This document shows positions 43,521 through 52,322 of a stretch of 64,000 nt of DNA, one piece after another (positions within the stretch are counted from its first letter, which is position 1; every line of letters begins with the position of its first letter). This DNA is from Lysobacter sp. Root916. GTDB taxonomy: Bacteria > Pseudomonadota > Gammaproteobacteria > Xanthomonadales > Xanthomonadaceae. Below the pieces are notes generated by a model. That model was not told the origin of the DNA, did no database searches, and was given only the letters and a program-made list of their open reading frames with translations. The stretch spans positions 438,327 through 502,326 of the forward strand of contig NZ_LMJF01000013.1 of NCBI RefSeq assembly GCF_001429785.1. Reading direction: 5' to 3'. The translations under genes and the position numbers were made by a program.

Positions 43521-43967
43521 TCACGCCGCCGCGATCGCCGCGATCTCCAGCAGCCAGGCGCCGTCGTAGATCTCAACCACGACCACGGTCAAGGCAGGCG
43601 GATGCGCTAGACGGCCCAGCACCTGCTGACGGACCTCGCGCGCGAGCTCGCGATCCTCGCGCCTGGCCAGATAGACCGTGACCTTGACCAGGTGTTCGTA
43701 GGCCATGCCCGCGGCCTCGAGCTGGGCGCCGACGTTGCGCCAGGCCAGCGCGCATTGATCGCGGAATCCCGCCGGCACCTCGCCCTCGGCGTCGGCCGGC
43801 ACCTGCCCGCTCACGAACAGCAGCCGCCTCGGCTCGCGTATCTCCGCGGCCTGGGCGTAGGTGCCGTCGGCGACGGCGTAGCTGCGCCGCTCCATTTTGC
43901 CGTCTGCGGCCGGCGGCGTCGTCAGCGGCAGCGCCAGACCGATCGCGCAGAAGCCTCTCCTGTCCAT
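43521..43967 (-). CDS. Rid (YjgF/YER057c/UK114)-family protein, exported form
   Basis: 148 residues. The first 20 (MDRRGFCAIGLALPLTTPPA) look like a Tat-type signal, unusual for cytosolic Rid proteins. The Rid domain shows LLFVSGQVPADAEGE and AGMAYEHLVKVTVYLAR, with VVEIYDGAWLLEIAAIAA at the end. The RidA catalytic Arg of the family is expected before the last Glu but I cannot locate it with confidence. Family members deaminate reactive imines or have unrelated hydrolase roles. The start is ATG 43967 with GAGGG upstream; 11 further codons are open. It lies beside the M19 genes. Confidence 0.78.
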   Translation of the reverse strand: MDRRGFCAIGLALPLTTPPAADGKMERRSYAVADGTYAQAAEIREPRRLLFVSGQVPADAEGEVPAGFRDQCALAWRNVGAQLEAAGMAYEHLVKVTVYLARREDRELAREVRQQVLGRLAHPPALTVVVVEIYDGAWLLEIAAIAAA

Positions 43968-44082
43968 CGCCCGCCCTCGTTTCGGATAGGTCGCGATCAT
44001 AACCGTTAAAACTTGTTTTACCGGTAGAGGCGCGCTAGCCTGGGATTACCGGGGCGCAGCCGAACCGCCCGAGCATGCCGCG

Positions 44083-44973
44083 ATGCGACGAGCGTTCCCG
44101 CGCCTGGGCTGGTGCCTGCTTCCTCTGCTCCCGCTGTCCTGCCACGCCGGCGAGCCACACCCGCAGGCGCGGCCGTGGACGCCCGCCGCGATCGCGAGCG
44201 ACCAGTACGAATCCTCGCCCACGTTCACCCCCGACGGCCGCGAGCTCTACTTCATGCGCAGCGACCGCGCCTTCGGCCGCTACCGCCTGCTGATGTCGCG
44301 CTGCGAGCCCGGTGGCTGGAGCGCGCCGCTGCCGCCGCCCTTCGCCGGCCCGCCGGACGCGCAGGAGGCCGACCCCTTTGTCAGCCACGACGGCCAGCGC
44401 CTGTACTACGTGTCCTCGCGCCAGGGTGCGAACGCCGACGACTTGGATATCTGGATGGTGCGGCGCGATGCCAGCGGCGCGTGGTCGGCGCCGCAGCGCC
44501 TGCCGGCGCCGGTGAACTCGCCCGAATCGGAACTGCTGCCACGCGAGACCGCGAGCGGCCGGTTGTACTTCGGGTCCTCGCGCCCCGGCGGGCCGGGCCT
44601 GACCGACATCTACGAGGGCCGGCTGCGCAACGACGGCGGCTGGGACGTGAGCCTGGTCGGCCCGCCGATCAGCACCGCCGAACAGGAGTACGAAGTCGAG
44701 GTATCGCGCGACGAGGACCAGTTGATCCTGGTCGGGCAGCGCGGCGACGGGCGCTCGCATCTGTACCGGTTCGAGCGCGCAGGCAAAGCCTGGGTCGCGC
44801 GCGGACGCGTGCCCGCGCGCGAGGACGTGTTCCAGGTCGGGCCCTTGTTCTCGCCCAAGGGCGATCGGGTGCTGTTCGGCCAGGTCGCCAACGAGCGCGA
44901 TTCCGGAGAACTGTTCCTGGTCGACCTGCAGCCGACCGTGGACACGAATTGGCCGCCGCGCTGCGGCGGCTGA
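44083..44973 (+). CDS. Exported PD40/TolB-type beta-propeller protein
   Basis: 296 residues with a signal peptide (ending near HAGEP, residue 24). Repeated WD40-like PD40 blades are seen: SSPTFTPDGRELYFMRS, ADPFVSHDGQRLYYVSS, SELLPRETASGRLYFGSS, YEVEVSRDEDQLILVG and VGPLFSPKGDRVLFGQ, about five blades. Such propellers bind proteins or glycans in the periplasm. No enzyme residues are apparent. The gene converges with ctaB and stands alone. Confidence 0.8.
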   Translation: MRRAFPRLGWCLLPLLPLSCHAGEPHPQARPWTPAAIASDQYESSPTFTPDGRELYFMRSDRAFGRYRLLMSRCEPGGWSAPLPPPFAGPPDAQEADPFVSHDGQRLYYVSSRQGANADDLDIWMVRRDASGAWSAPQRLPAPVNSPESELLPRETASGRLYFGSSRPGGPGLTDIYEGRLRNDGGWDVSLVGPPISTAEQEYEVEVSRDEDQLILVGQRGDGRSHLYRFERAGKAWVARGRVPAREDVFQVGPLFSPKGDRVLFGQVANERDSGELFLVDLQPTVDTNWPPRCGG

Positions 44974-44995
44974 GGCCGATCTATACGCGCCGGCT

Positions 44996-45922
44996 TTAAG
45001 CCACCGGCTGCAATTCGAACAACGGCCCCGGCTGCATCAGCGGCAGCAGCCAATGGTCGACCAGCAAGAACGCGAACAGCGCCATCAGGTAGACGATGGA
45101 GTAGTTGAACACCTTCATCGCGTACAGCTCGTCCGGCGGGTCCATCAGCTTCCAGGCGTAGCCCAGGAACACCGCACCCAGCACCAGCGCGCCGCCGAGA
45201 TAGAACAGACCGCTCATGCCGGTCGCCCAGGGCAGCACGGTCACCGCCACCAGCAGCACGGTGTAGAACAGGATCTGCCAGCGCGTGTACTGCACGCCGT
45301 GGGTGACCGGCAGCATCGGCACCATCGCGCGCGCGTAGTCCTCGCGACGGAAGATCGCCAGCGCCCAGAAGTGCGGCGGCGTCCACACGAAGATGATCAG
45401 CACCAGCAGCAGTGCGTGCGGGTCGAGGGTGCCGGTGATCGAGGCCCAGCCCAGCGCCGGCGGCGCCGCGCCGGCGATGCCGCCGATCACGATGTTCTGC
45501 GGGGTCGCGCGCTTGAGGAAGACGGTGTAGATCACCGCGTAACCGATCAGCGAAGCGAAGGTGAGCACCGCCGTCAGCGTGTTCACCCACAGGATCAGGA
45601 TCGCCATCGACAGCGCGGCCAGGATCAGCGCGAACACCAGCGCCTGGCTCGGGGTGATCTGGCCGGCGACGATGGGACGCCACGAGGTGCGCGCCATCTT
45701 GGCGTCGATGCGCGAGTCCAGCAATTGGTTGATCGCCGCCGCGCTGGACGCGGCCAACCAGATGCCGAGGAAGCCGAGCAGCCCGCGCAAGGTCTCCGCG
45801 CCGGTGGGCACGCCGTCGACCGCGAGCAGCATCCCGACCAGGGCGGTGAAGACGATCAGCGCGACCACGCGCGGCTTGGTCAACGACCAGTACTGGCGCA
45901 GGCTGGCGTGGGCGGCGGCCAT
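44996..45922 (-). CDS. ctaB: Protoheme IX farnesyltransferase (heme O synthase)
   Basis: 308 residues with about eight transmembrane segments. The UbiA-type prenyltransferase motifs are [16 protein letters not shown] (first Asp-rich) and [21 protein letters not shown] (split), with [12 protein letters not shown] and [11 protein letters not shown] carrying the CyoE/CtaB signature. It adds a farnesyl group to heme B to make heme O in the membrane. The ATG lies two bases after the stop of ctaA (TGAGCATG), so the two heme A steps are coupled. The order ctaA-ctaB downstream of the oxidase genes is common. Confidence 0.96.
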   Translation of the reverse strand: MAAAHASLRQYWSLTKPRVVALIVFTALVGMLLAVDGVPTGAETLRGLLGFLGIWLAASSAAAINQLLDSRIDAKMARTSWRPIVAGQITPSQALVFALILAALSMAILILWVNTLTAVLTFASLIGYAVIYTVFLKRATPQNIVIGGIAGAAPPALGWASITGTLDPHALLLVLIIFVWTPPHFWALAIFRREDYARAMVPMLPVTHGVQYTRWQILFYTVLLVAVTVLPWATGMSGLFYLGGALVLGAVFLGYAWKLMDPPDELYAMKVFNYSIVYLMALFAFLLVDHWLLPLMQPGPLFELQPVA

Positions 45923-45924
45923 GC

Positions 45925-47073
45925 TCAGTGCTCCGGCGCGCGCAGGCGCGCCAACAGGGACACCAGCACGAACAGCAACAGCACCGCGCCGGCGTTGTGC
46001 AGCACCGCGACCGTCAGCGGCAGGCCGAGCTTGACGTTGGCGATGCCCAGACCGACCTGGGCCAGGGTCAGCAGCGCGAGCAGCGTGCCCCAGCCGAGCA
46101 TGCCCGGCGTGCGCAGCAGCTTCACCGCCAGGCCCAGCAGGTACACGAACACCAGCATCGCCATCGCGCGGTGGGCGAGTTGGATCGCGATGCGCGCCTC
46201 GCCGTCGAGGATGCCGCCTTCGTAGTCCACGCCGATGCCGCGCCACAGCACGAAGGCCTCGCGCACGTCGTGCTTGGGCCACCACTGGCCGACGCAGGTC
46301 GGGAAATCGTTGCCGCAGGCGAGCGCGGCGTAGTTGGCGCTGGTCCAGCCGCCCAGCGCGATCTGCACGCCGAGCAGGGCGATGCCCAGGATCACCAGCT
46401 TGCGCACCGTGACCGCCTCGGCCAGACGGATCGGCAGATCGGTCGCGCGCCAGGCCATCCACAGCAGCAGCGAGAAAGTCAGCAAGCCGCCGAGCAGATG
46501 GCCCATGACCACGATGGGCTTGAGCAGCCAGGTCACGGTCCACATGCCCAGCAGGGCCTGGAACACGATCACCGCCAGGGTCAGCGCGGCCACGCGCGAC
46601 AAGTCGCTGTTGTTCCAGCGCAGCGCGGCGATCAGCAGGATCGCTTCGCCCAATGCGGCCAGCACCGACGCGGCGACGTGCTGGCCCTTCATGTACAGCG
46701 GAATCGAGACCGCAACCAGCACAGCGGCCACGATCACCTGAGCCACGCCGTAACGACGCCGGCGCGCGGCCAGCAGCGCCAGGGTCAGGGTCAGCACGCC
46801 GAGCAGGCCGGCGATCATGCGGTGGAACTGTTCGCGCCAGGCCTTGTGCACCTCGACCGGACGGATCGCGGTGGCGACATGATCGCTGGCCTCGTGCGCG
46901 GCCGTCGGCCACGCGGCGCGCCCGTAGCAGGTCGGCCAATCGGGGCAGCTCAGACCGGCGTTGGACAGGCGCACGAACGCGCCGAACACGATCACGCACA
47001 GCGCGAGCGCGACCGCCAGCCAGGCGATGCGGTGGAAGTTGCGGTACCAGGTCGGTTTGAACGTCACGTTCAT
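45925..47073 (-). CDS. ctaA: Heme A synthase (COX15/CtaA type)
   Basis: 382 residues and about eight hydrophobic segments. The four heme/substrate His positions are visible in [25 protein letters not shown] and [22 protein letters not shown] and [14 protein letters not shown] are the paired cysteine-containing loops of this clade. It oxidises the methyl of heme O to a formyl group, giving heme A for the aa3 oxidase. It is followed directly by ctaB and preceded by the SCO-like gene on the same strand. Confidence 0.95.
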   Translation of the reverse strand: MNVTFKPTWYRNFHRIAWLAVALALCVIVFGAFVRLSNAGLSCPDWPTCYGRAAWPTAAHEASDHVATAIRPVEVHKAWREQFHRMIAGLLGVLTLTLALLAARRRRYGVAQVIVAAVLVAVSIPLYMKGQHVAASVLAALGEAILLIAALRWNNSDLSRVAALTLAVIVFQALLGMWTVTWLLKPIVVMGHLLGGLLTFSLLLWMAWRATDLPIRLAEAVTVRKLVILGIALLGVQIALGGWTSANYAALACGNDFPTCVGQWWPKHDVREAFVLWRGIGVDYEGGILDGEARIAIQLAHRAMAMLVFVYLLGLAVKLLRTPGMLGWGTLLALLTLAQVGLGIANVKLGLPLTVAVLHNAGAVLLLFVLVSLLARLRAPEH

Positions 47074-47137
47074 GCGGAACTCTTGCGGTTGACTCGGTGG
47101 CGACAGGGCGCGGGCGCTGTAGCGACCCGCGGCCGGG

Positions 47138-47707
47138 TCACATCAGTTTCAGCAGCCTGGACAGGTCTTCGCGCAGGTCGGCCGGATCGAAGCCGGGAGC
47201 GTAGCGCAGAATCACGAAGCCGTTCGGGTCGATCACATAGACCGGCACGCCCTTGGGATCGTCCAGGCGCGGCAGGCCGGTGCGCAGTTGCGGCGAGGGT
47301 TGCACGATGCGCAGCGCGGCCGGATGCGGAGCGCCCGCGGGCGGCTGGCCGATCCACAGTATGTGGACCTGATCCGCATCCTTGCCGAACAGCTGCCAGA
47401 CGGTGTCGAGGTCGCGCGCGAGCTTGACGCAAGCGGCGGTGCACTCGGCCGGCGGCGCCAGCGCGATGCGCCACAGGCGCTCGCCCGGACGCCACTCGTA
47501 GGGCTTGCCGTCGGCCAGGCGCGGCACGACCTGGCGCAGGTCGCCCGGCGGCTGCAGCAGCTCGCCGTGGTTCTTCATGCCGTGCGGGCGCCAACCGGAG
47601 AAACGCAGGGCGCCGGCGACCAGCATGCTGCCGAAGAACAGCGCGAAGATCGCCAGCAGCATCACGCGATTGCGATTGCGCTTGGCGTCGGTGGGAGGAA
47701 CGTTCAT
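47138..47707 (-). CDS. Membrane-anchored SCO-like thioredoxin-fold protein of the cox operon
   Basis: 189 residues: one N-terminal membrane anchor (MLLAIFALFFGSMLVAGAL) and a periplasmic thioredoxin-like domain. AECTAACVKLARD contains a CxxxC copper-type motif as in SCO1/SenC, and PVYVIDPNGFVILRYAPGF matches the later strand. The conserved SCO His expected just before VYVIDP is not seen (DDPKGVPVYV), so copper handling may differ. In Pseudomonas and relatives a similar small protein occupies this place. It overlaps SURF1 by ATGA. Confidence 0.75.
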   Translation of the reverse strand: MNVPPTDAKRNRNRVMLLAIFALFFGSMLVAGALRFSGWRPHGMKNHGELLQPPGDLRQVVPRLADGKPYEWRPGERLWRIALAPPAECTAACVKLARDLDTVWQLFGKDADQVHILWIGQPPAGAPHPAALRIVQPSPQLRTGLPRLDDPKGVPVYVIDPNGFVILRYAPGFDPADLREDLSRLLKLM

Positions 47708-48423
47708 CGACGGGATTTCCGGAAAGTGAGTATCAAGGCGGTGGCCAGCACCGCCGCGGCCAGCGCGAACCACTGCACCGCATAGCCACGATGCTGTTCC
47801 GGCGGCAGGGTGTTGGCGAGCAATTCCAGGTCGCGCTCGTAGCCCAGCTTCAAGGCCGGATCCAGGCGCAGCACGCGCGGCGCCAGCGGCACCGACAGGC
47901 CGATGCCGGCGCCGATCGCCTCGGTATCGACGCGGGTCAGCAGCCAGCCCTCGCCTTGGCGGCCCAGCGCCGGCCCCAGCGCGATGCCGGTCGAGGGCGG
48001 CGGCGCGAGCAGGCCGCGCAGCTCCAGACCGCCCTCGGGGCGCGGGATGCTGGGGAAACGGCGCTGGCCGTCCAGCGCCAGCCAACCCAGGTCGACCAGC
48101 AGCGGCGCGCCCTGCTCGGGCACGAACACGCGGTAGACGCGCACGCCGGCGCGGCCGTTGCGCTGCTGGTTGTCCAGCAGCAGGGCGCCGCGCGCGTCGA
48201 ACGCGCCGCGGCCGGCGGCCCAGTCGTAGTCGCGGCGCCGCGCCGGATCGGCAGCCAGCGCCAACGAACCCGGCCGGCGTTCGCCCAGCACGCGCGCCGA
48301 GGCGTCGAGCATGGCCTGCTTCTCGACCGCGCGCCGCGACTGCCACAGGCCCAGGTTGACGAACGCTGCGATGGTCAGCAGCGCCAGCGTCCAGCCCACG
48401 ATCAGGTTGCGCCGACGGCTCAC
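47704..48423 (-). CDS. SURF1-family oxidase assembly protein
   Basis: 239 residues with an N-terminal helix (LIVGWTLALLTIAAFVNLGLWQ) and a C-terminal one (YAVQWFALAAAVLATALILTF), the two-helix SURF1 topology. LLDNQQRNGRAGVRVYRVF and LLVDLGWLA are characteristic. SURF1 proteins help insert heme A into subunit I. The start is GTG at 48423 with GGAGG seven bases upstream; codons above it are out of the family. It overlaps the SCO-like gene (ATGA), so assembly factors are coupled. Confidence 0.88.
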   Translation of the reverse strand: MSRRRNLIVGWTLALLTIAAFVNLGLWQSRRAVEKQAMLDASARVLGERRPGSLALAADPARRRDYDWAAGRGAFDARGALLLDNQQRNGRAGVRVYRVFVPEQGAPLLVDLGWLALDGQRRFPSIPRPEGGLELRGLLAPPPSTGIALGPALGRQGEGWLLTRVDTEAIGAGIGLSVPLAPRVLRLDPALKLGYERDLELLANTLPPEQHRGYAVQWFALAAAVLATALILTFRKSRR

Positions 48424-48489
48424 GACATCCTCCGGCCGGACTGCGATAATCCGGCTCTCGCGGTATCGCGCGCGCCGCCGGAGGCCGCC

Positions 48490-48714
48490 ATGAACGACTC
48501 GCTCAAGACCCTGCTGATCATTGCGTTCCTGGTCGTCATTCTCTGGAACCTGGGCGCCGGCCTCTATTACATGCTCGTGGACAAGGGGCAGAGCAAGCGC
48601 ACGGTGAACGCGCTGACCCGCCGCATCGCGCTGTCCGTCGCGCTGATCCTGATCATCATCCTGTCGATCAAGATGGGCTGGATCCAGCCGCACGGTATCG
48701 GCCGAAATCCGTGA
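48490..48714 (+). CDS. Small twin-transmembrane protein (DUF2909)
   Basis: 74 residues with two hydrophobic stretches (about 7-28 and 46-63) joined by LVDKGQSKRTVNALTRR. The layout and motif correspond to DUF2909 proteins, which are found near cytochrome oxidase genes in gammaproteobacteria; role unknown. It runs opposite to the cox genes and separates ctaE from SURF1. A bidirectional terminator follows. Confidence 0.85.
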   Translation: MNDSLKTLLIIAFLVVILWNLGAGLYYMLVDKGQSKRTVNALTRRIALSVALILIIILSIKMGWIQPHGIGRNP

Positions 48715-48838
48715 TTCGAGATTTGGGATTCGGGATTCGCTAAAAGCAAAAGCGACGGCAGGCCCGTCGCTTTTTGCTTTGGCCTAGGAATTCGAGCTTC
48801 GCCCTTGCGAATCCCGAATCCCTACTCCCGAATCCCGG
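48714..48838. repeat. Paired GGGATTCG-type inverted repeat around the terminator
   Basis: GAGATTTGGGATTCGGGATTCG at the left (48718-48740, part) and CGAATCCCGAATCCCTACTCCCGAATCCC at the right (48809-48837, part) face one another. Confidence 0.7.
48744..48780. terminator. Bidirectional terminator between DUF2909 and ctaE
   Basis: GCGACGG (48752-48758) pairs with CCGTCGC (48764-48770), with A-rich left and T-rich right arms extending it (AAAGCAAAA / TTTTTGCTTT). It serves both convergent genes. Confidence 0.9.
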
Positions 48839-48841
48839 CTG

Positions 48842-49720
48842 TTAAAGCACGTAGACGAACAGGAACAGGCCCAGCCAGACCACGTCGACGAAGTGCCAGT
48901 ACCAGGCCACCGCCTCGAACGCGAAGTGGTTGTCCTTGTCGAAATGGCCCTTCAGGCAGCGGAACCAGATGATCGCCAGCATCAGGGTGCCCAGCGTCAC
49001 GTGCGCGCCGTGGAAGCCGGTGAGCATGAAGAAGGTCGAACCGTAGATGCCCGAACCCAGGGTCAGGTTCAGCTCCTTGTAGGCGTGGATGTATTCCTCG
49101 GCCTGGTAGAACAGGAACAGGCAGCCCAGGGCCACGGTCAGGCCCAGGAACACCAGCAGCTGCTTGCGGTGACCGGCCTTCAGCGCGTGGTGCGCGATGG
49201 TCACGGTGATGCCCGAGGTCAGCAGGATCATGGTGTTGAGCAGCGGCAGGCCCCACGCCGGGATGGTCTCGAACACGCCACCGACGGCGCCCGGGCCGTT
49301 GGTCGGCCAACCGGCGGCGTAACCGCTCCACAGCAGGCTGTTGGTCATCACGCCGTCGCCGACGCCGCTGAGCCACGGCAACGCGAACTGGCGGGCGTAG
49401 AACAGCGCGCCGAAGAAGGCCGCGAAGAACATCACTTCGGAGAAGATGAACCACATCATCCCCATGCGGAACGAGATATCGACCTGGCGGTTGTAGTGGC
49501 CACGCACCGATTCGCGGATCACGTCGCCGAACCAGCCGAACAGCACGCCGCACATCAGGGCCAGGCCGACGAAGAAGGTGGGCTTGCCCCAGCTGACTTC
49601 GTTGAGCCAGCTGGCGATGCCGATCATCGTGGTGAACAGGGCGATCGAACCGAGGAACGGCCAGCGGCTGCTGTGCGGCACGAAGTAGGTGTTGGCGTCT
49701 GGCGTGTGTGCTTGGGCCAT
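48842..49720 (-). CDS. ctaE: Cytochrome c oxidase subunit III
   Basis: 292 residues, seven transmembrane segments. The signature FSEVMFFAAFFGALFYAR (helix with the conserved Glu), QAEEYIHAYKELNLTLGSGI and TGFHGAHVTLGT are present, with WYWHFVDVVWLGLFLFVYV at the C-terminus. Subunit III supports proton entry and stabilises subunit I. It is 56 bases after ctaG on the same strand, consistent with one operon ctaC-D-small-G-E. Confidence 0.97.
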   Translation of the reverse strand: MAQAHTPDANTYFVPHSSRWPFLGSIALFTTMIGIASWLNEVSWGKPTFFVGLALMCGVLFGWFGDVIRESVRGHYNRQVDISFRMGMMWFIFSEVMFFAAFFGALFYARQFALPWLSGVGDGVMTNSLLWSGYAAGWPTNGPGAVGGVFETIPAWGLPLLNTMILLTSGITVTIAHHALKAGHRKQLLVFLGLTVALGCLFLFYQAEEYIHAYKELNLTLGSGIYGSTFFMLTGFHGAHVTLGTLMLAIIWFRCLKGHFDKDNHFAFEAVAWYWHFVDVVWLGLFLFVYVL

Positions 49721-49776
49721 GGCGGCGTTCCGTTAGGTTCGGTACTGATGAAGGGGCGTGCGCGGCGAAACCGGGA

Positions 49777-50382
49777 TCACGGCGCCGACAGCGGCGACGC
49801 CGGCGTCTTGGCCGTCGAGCCCTGATGTCGCGCAGTGAGCACATCGTTCTTGAAGAAGGTATACGACAGCGTGATCGTGTTGACGTCGGCCGGCAGATTG
49901 GGGTCGACGATGAAACGCACCGGCATGTCGCGCTTCTCGCCCGCCGCCAGGGTCTGCGCGGTGAAGCAGAAGCATTCGGTCTTGCTGAAATAGCCCGAGG
50001 CGCGCGCGGGCGCGACCGAGGGCACGGCGCTGCCGACGATGGTGCGGTCGCTGTCGTTATGCGCGTAGTAGGTGGTTTCGTACTGTTCGCCCGGGCGCAC
50101 CTGCATGGTGACCTGGTTGGGATGGAACGACCACGGCAGCTTGGAATTGACGCCGCCGTCGAACTGCACGGTGACGGTGCGCGCACCCTTGGCCTGGTCC
50201 TGGGCCTGGCCCACGTCTTCGGCGGCGGTGCGCTCCAGGCGGATGCCGAACACCTTCTCGCAGGCGATGCGGTACAGCGGCACCAGGGTGAAGGTGAAGG
50301 CGAACGCGGCCAGCGCCACCAGCACCAGCTTCACCAGCCCGGCGGTGTTCTTCTTGCCGCGGTCGTCGCTGCCGGCGCTCAT
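49777..50382 (-). CDS. ctaG: Cytochrome c oxidase assembly protein CtaG/Cox11
   Basis: 201 residues: one N-terminal anchor ([22 protein letters not shown]) and a periplasmic immunoglobulin-like domain. [13 protein letters not shown] holds the CxC copper-binding pair, with [12 protein letters not shown] at the end. Cox11 inserts copper into CuB of subunit I. The ATG overlaps the stop of the preceding small membrane gene (ATGA). About 20 residues of Pro/Ala/Ser tail end the protein. Confidence 0.96.
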   Translation of the reverse strand: MSAGSDDRGKKNTAGLVKLVLVALAAFAFTFTLVPLYRIACEKVFGIRLERTAAEDVGQAQDQAKGARTVTVQFDGGVNSKLPWSFHPNQVTMQVRPGEQYETTYYAHNDSDRTIVGSAVPSVAPARASGYFSKTECFCFTAQTLAAGEKRDMPVRFIVDPNLPADVNTITLSYTFFKNDVLTARHQGSTAKTPASPLSAP

Positions 50383-50525
50383 TTCGAGACCACACCGCTC
50401 GACATCACGCCGCTAAGGATGAACAACACGTACACCGTCACCGCGATCGCCGCCGCCCACAACGCGGTGCGCCGCGCGCTCTTGCGGCGCGCTGCGATAT
50501 CCGAGTTGTCAGGCGTCTTGTTCAT
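50379..50525 (-). CDS. Small membrane protein of the cox operon
   Basis: 48 residues with one hydrophobic helix ([20 protein letters not shown]) and a basic N-terminal half ([10 protein letters not shown]). Short single-helix proteins in this place, between ctaD and ctaG, are often called oxidase assembly proteins; function is unknown. The start ATG at 50525 has AGGAAA upstream; longer upstream codons cross a repeat. Its TGA overlaps the ctaG ATG, so translation is coupled. Confidence 0.82.
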   Translation of the reverse strand: MNKTPDNSDIAARRKSARRTALWAAAIAVTVYVLFILSGVMSSGVVSK

Positions 50526-50554
50526 ACGTTTCCTATGCTCCGGAAAGCCAGCCC

Positions 50555-50625
50555 TTGGAGCCCCCTTTAGTAAAGGGGGCGGCCTGCTCCGCGCAGCGGA
50601 GTAGGCGGGGATGTGGCGTGCAATC
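50555..50625. repeat. CCCCCTTTA-TAAAGGGGG hairpin and adjacent inverted repeat
   Basis: GCCCCCTTTAGTAAAGGGGGC (50561-50581, one base over the 20 limit so given here split: GCCCCCTTTAG, TAAAGGGGGC) forms a hairpin, and CTGCTCCGCGCAGCGGAG just after it forms another. They lie between ctaD and the small membrane gene and may reduce read-through. Confidence 0.75.
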
Positions 50626-50675
50626 CGTATCAATCCGAAGCAATGTTCTCCGAGCTTCTTACTGCGGCGTAAGCC

Positions 50676-52295
50676 TCAATGAGTGATGTCGCCATGCGCC
50701 AGGTCGCCATCGCGAATCACCGGCGGCGTGCTGAAGCTGTGGTGCGGCGGCGGGCTCGACAGGGTCCACTCCAGGCCCTTGGCGCCTTCCCACGAACGCG
50801 CTTCGGCCTTGGCGCCGTACTTCTTCGAGTGCCACAGGATGCCCAGCATCATGAACGGGGTCAGGAACATGCCGAAGGCGCCGATCGAGCTGATCAGGTT
50901 CCAGTCCGCGAACACCACGTTGTAGTCCGGGATGCGGCGCGGCATGCCGGCCAGGCCCAGGAAGTGCTGCGGGAAGAACAGCAGGTTGACGAACACGATC
51001 GTCCACCAGAAATGGAACTTGGCGGCGGTCTCGTTGTACATGCGGCCGGTCCACTTCGGCCACCAGTAGTAGACCGCGGCGATGATCGAGAACAGCGCGC
51101 CGGTCACCAGCACGTAGTGGAAGTGCGCGACCACGAAGTAGGTGTCGTGGTACTGGAAGTCGGCCGGCACGATCGCGAGCATCAGGCCCGAGAAGCCGCC
51201 GATGGTGAACAGGATCACGAACGCGATCGCCCACAGCATCGGCGATTCGAAGCTGATCGAACCGCGCCACATGGTGGTGACCCAGTTGAACACCTTCACG
51301 CCGGTCGGCACCGCGATCAGCATGGTCGCGAACATGAAGTAGATCTCGCCACCCAGCGGCATGCCGACGGTGAACATGTGGTGGGCCCACACGATGAACG
51401 AGAGGAAGGCGATCGAGGCGGTCGCGTACACCATCGCCTGGTAGCCGAACAGCGGCTTGCGGCTGAAGGTCGGGATGATCTCCGAGACCACGCCGAACGC
51501 CGGCAGGATCATGATGTAGACCTCGGGGTGACCGAAGAACCAGAAGATGTGCTGGAACATCACCGGGTCGCCGCCGCCGGCCGCGTTGAAGAACGAGGTG
51601 GCGAAGAACTTGTCGGTCAGCAGCATGGTCACGGCGCCGGCGAGCACCGGCATCACCGCGATCAGCAGGAAGGCGGTGATCAGCCAGGTCCAGCAGAAGA
51701 TCGGCATCTTCAGCAGGTCGATGCCCGGCGCGCGCATGTTGAGCACGGTCGCGATCACGTTGATCGCGCCCATGATCGAGCTGATGCCCATCATGTGGAT
51801 GGCGAAGATCGTGAAGGCGACGTTGTTGCCGCCCTGCAGCGACAGCGGCGGGTACAGGGTCCAGCCGCCGGCCGGTGCGCCGCCCGGCAGGAACAGCGTC
51901 ATCAGCAGCAGGCTGAAGGCGAACGGCAGGATCCAGAACGACCAGTTGTTCATGCGCGGCAGCGCCATGTCCGGCGCGCCGATCTGCAGCGGGATCATCC
52001 AGTTGGCCAGGCCGACGAAGGCCGGCATCACGCCGCCGAAGATCATCACCAGCGCGTGCATGGTGGTCATCTGGTTGAAGAACTCGGGCCTGACCAACTG
52101 CAGGCCCGGGGTCGCCAGTTCGGCGCGGATGATCACCGACATGCCCGCGCCGATGATGAACATCACGAAGCTGAAGATCAGGTACAGCGTGCCGATGTCT
52201 TTGTGGTTGGTCGAGAAGAACCAACGCTCGATGAAGCCCTGCTGGTGGGCGTGATGATCATCGTGATGATCGGCGACGGGGTGCGTGGCTGCCAT
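50676..52295 (-). CDS. ctaD: Cytochrome c oxidase subunit I (aa3 type)
   Basis: 539 residues, twelve helices. Ligands are in their usual settings: TMHALVMIFGG (heme a), HIFWFFGHPEVYI with the His-Tyr crosslink region (CuB), WAHHMFTVG (CuB His pair) and YYVVAHFHYVL-like FVVAHFHYVLVTGA (heme a3 and heme a). The N-terminal His-rich stretch HHDDHHAHQQ may bind metal but is not a known motif. The enzyme reduces oxygen and pumps protons. ctaC ends 27 bases upstream on the same strand, and downstream assembly genes follow. Confidence 0.98.
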   Translation of the reverse strand: MAATHPVADHHDDHHAHQQGFIERWFFSTNHKDIGTLYLIFSFVMFIIGAGMSVIIRAELATPGLQLVRPEFFNQMTTMHALVMIFGGVMPAFVGLANWMIPLQIGAPDMALPRMNNWSFWILPFAFSLLLMTLFLPGGAPAGGWTLYPPLSLQGGNNVAFTIFAIHMMGISSIMGAINVIATVLNMRAPGIDLLKMPIFCWTWLITAFLLIAVMPVLAGAVTMLLTDKFFATSFFNAAGGGDPVMFQHIFWFFGHPEVYIMILPAFGVVSEIIPTFSRKPLFGYQAMVYATASIAFLSFIVWAHHMFTVGMPLGGEIYFMFATMLIAVPTGVKVFNWVTTMWRGSISFESPMLWAIAFVILFTIGGFSGLMLAIVPADFQYHDTYFVVAHFHYVLVTGALFSIIAAVYYWWPKWTGRMYNETAAKFHFWWTIVFVNLLFFPQHFLGLAGMPRRIPDYNVVFADWNLISSIGAFGMFLTPFMMLGILWHSKKYGAKAEARSWEGAKGLEWTLSSPPPHHSFSTPPVIRDGDLAHGDITH

Positions 52296-52322
52296 GGCCT
52301 ACCTCTAGGAATGCTTTGACGA

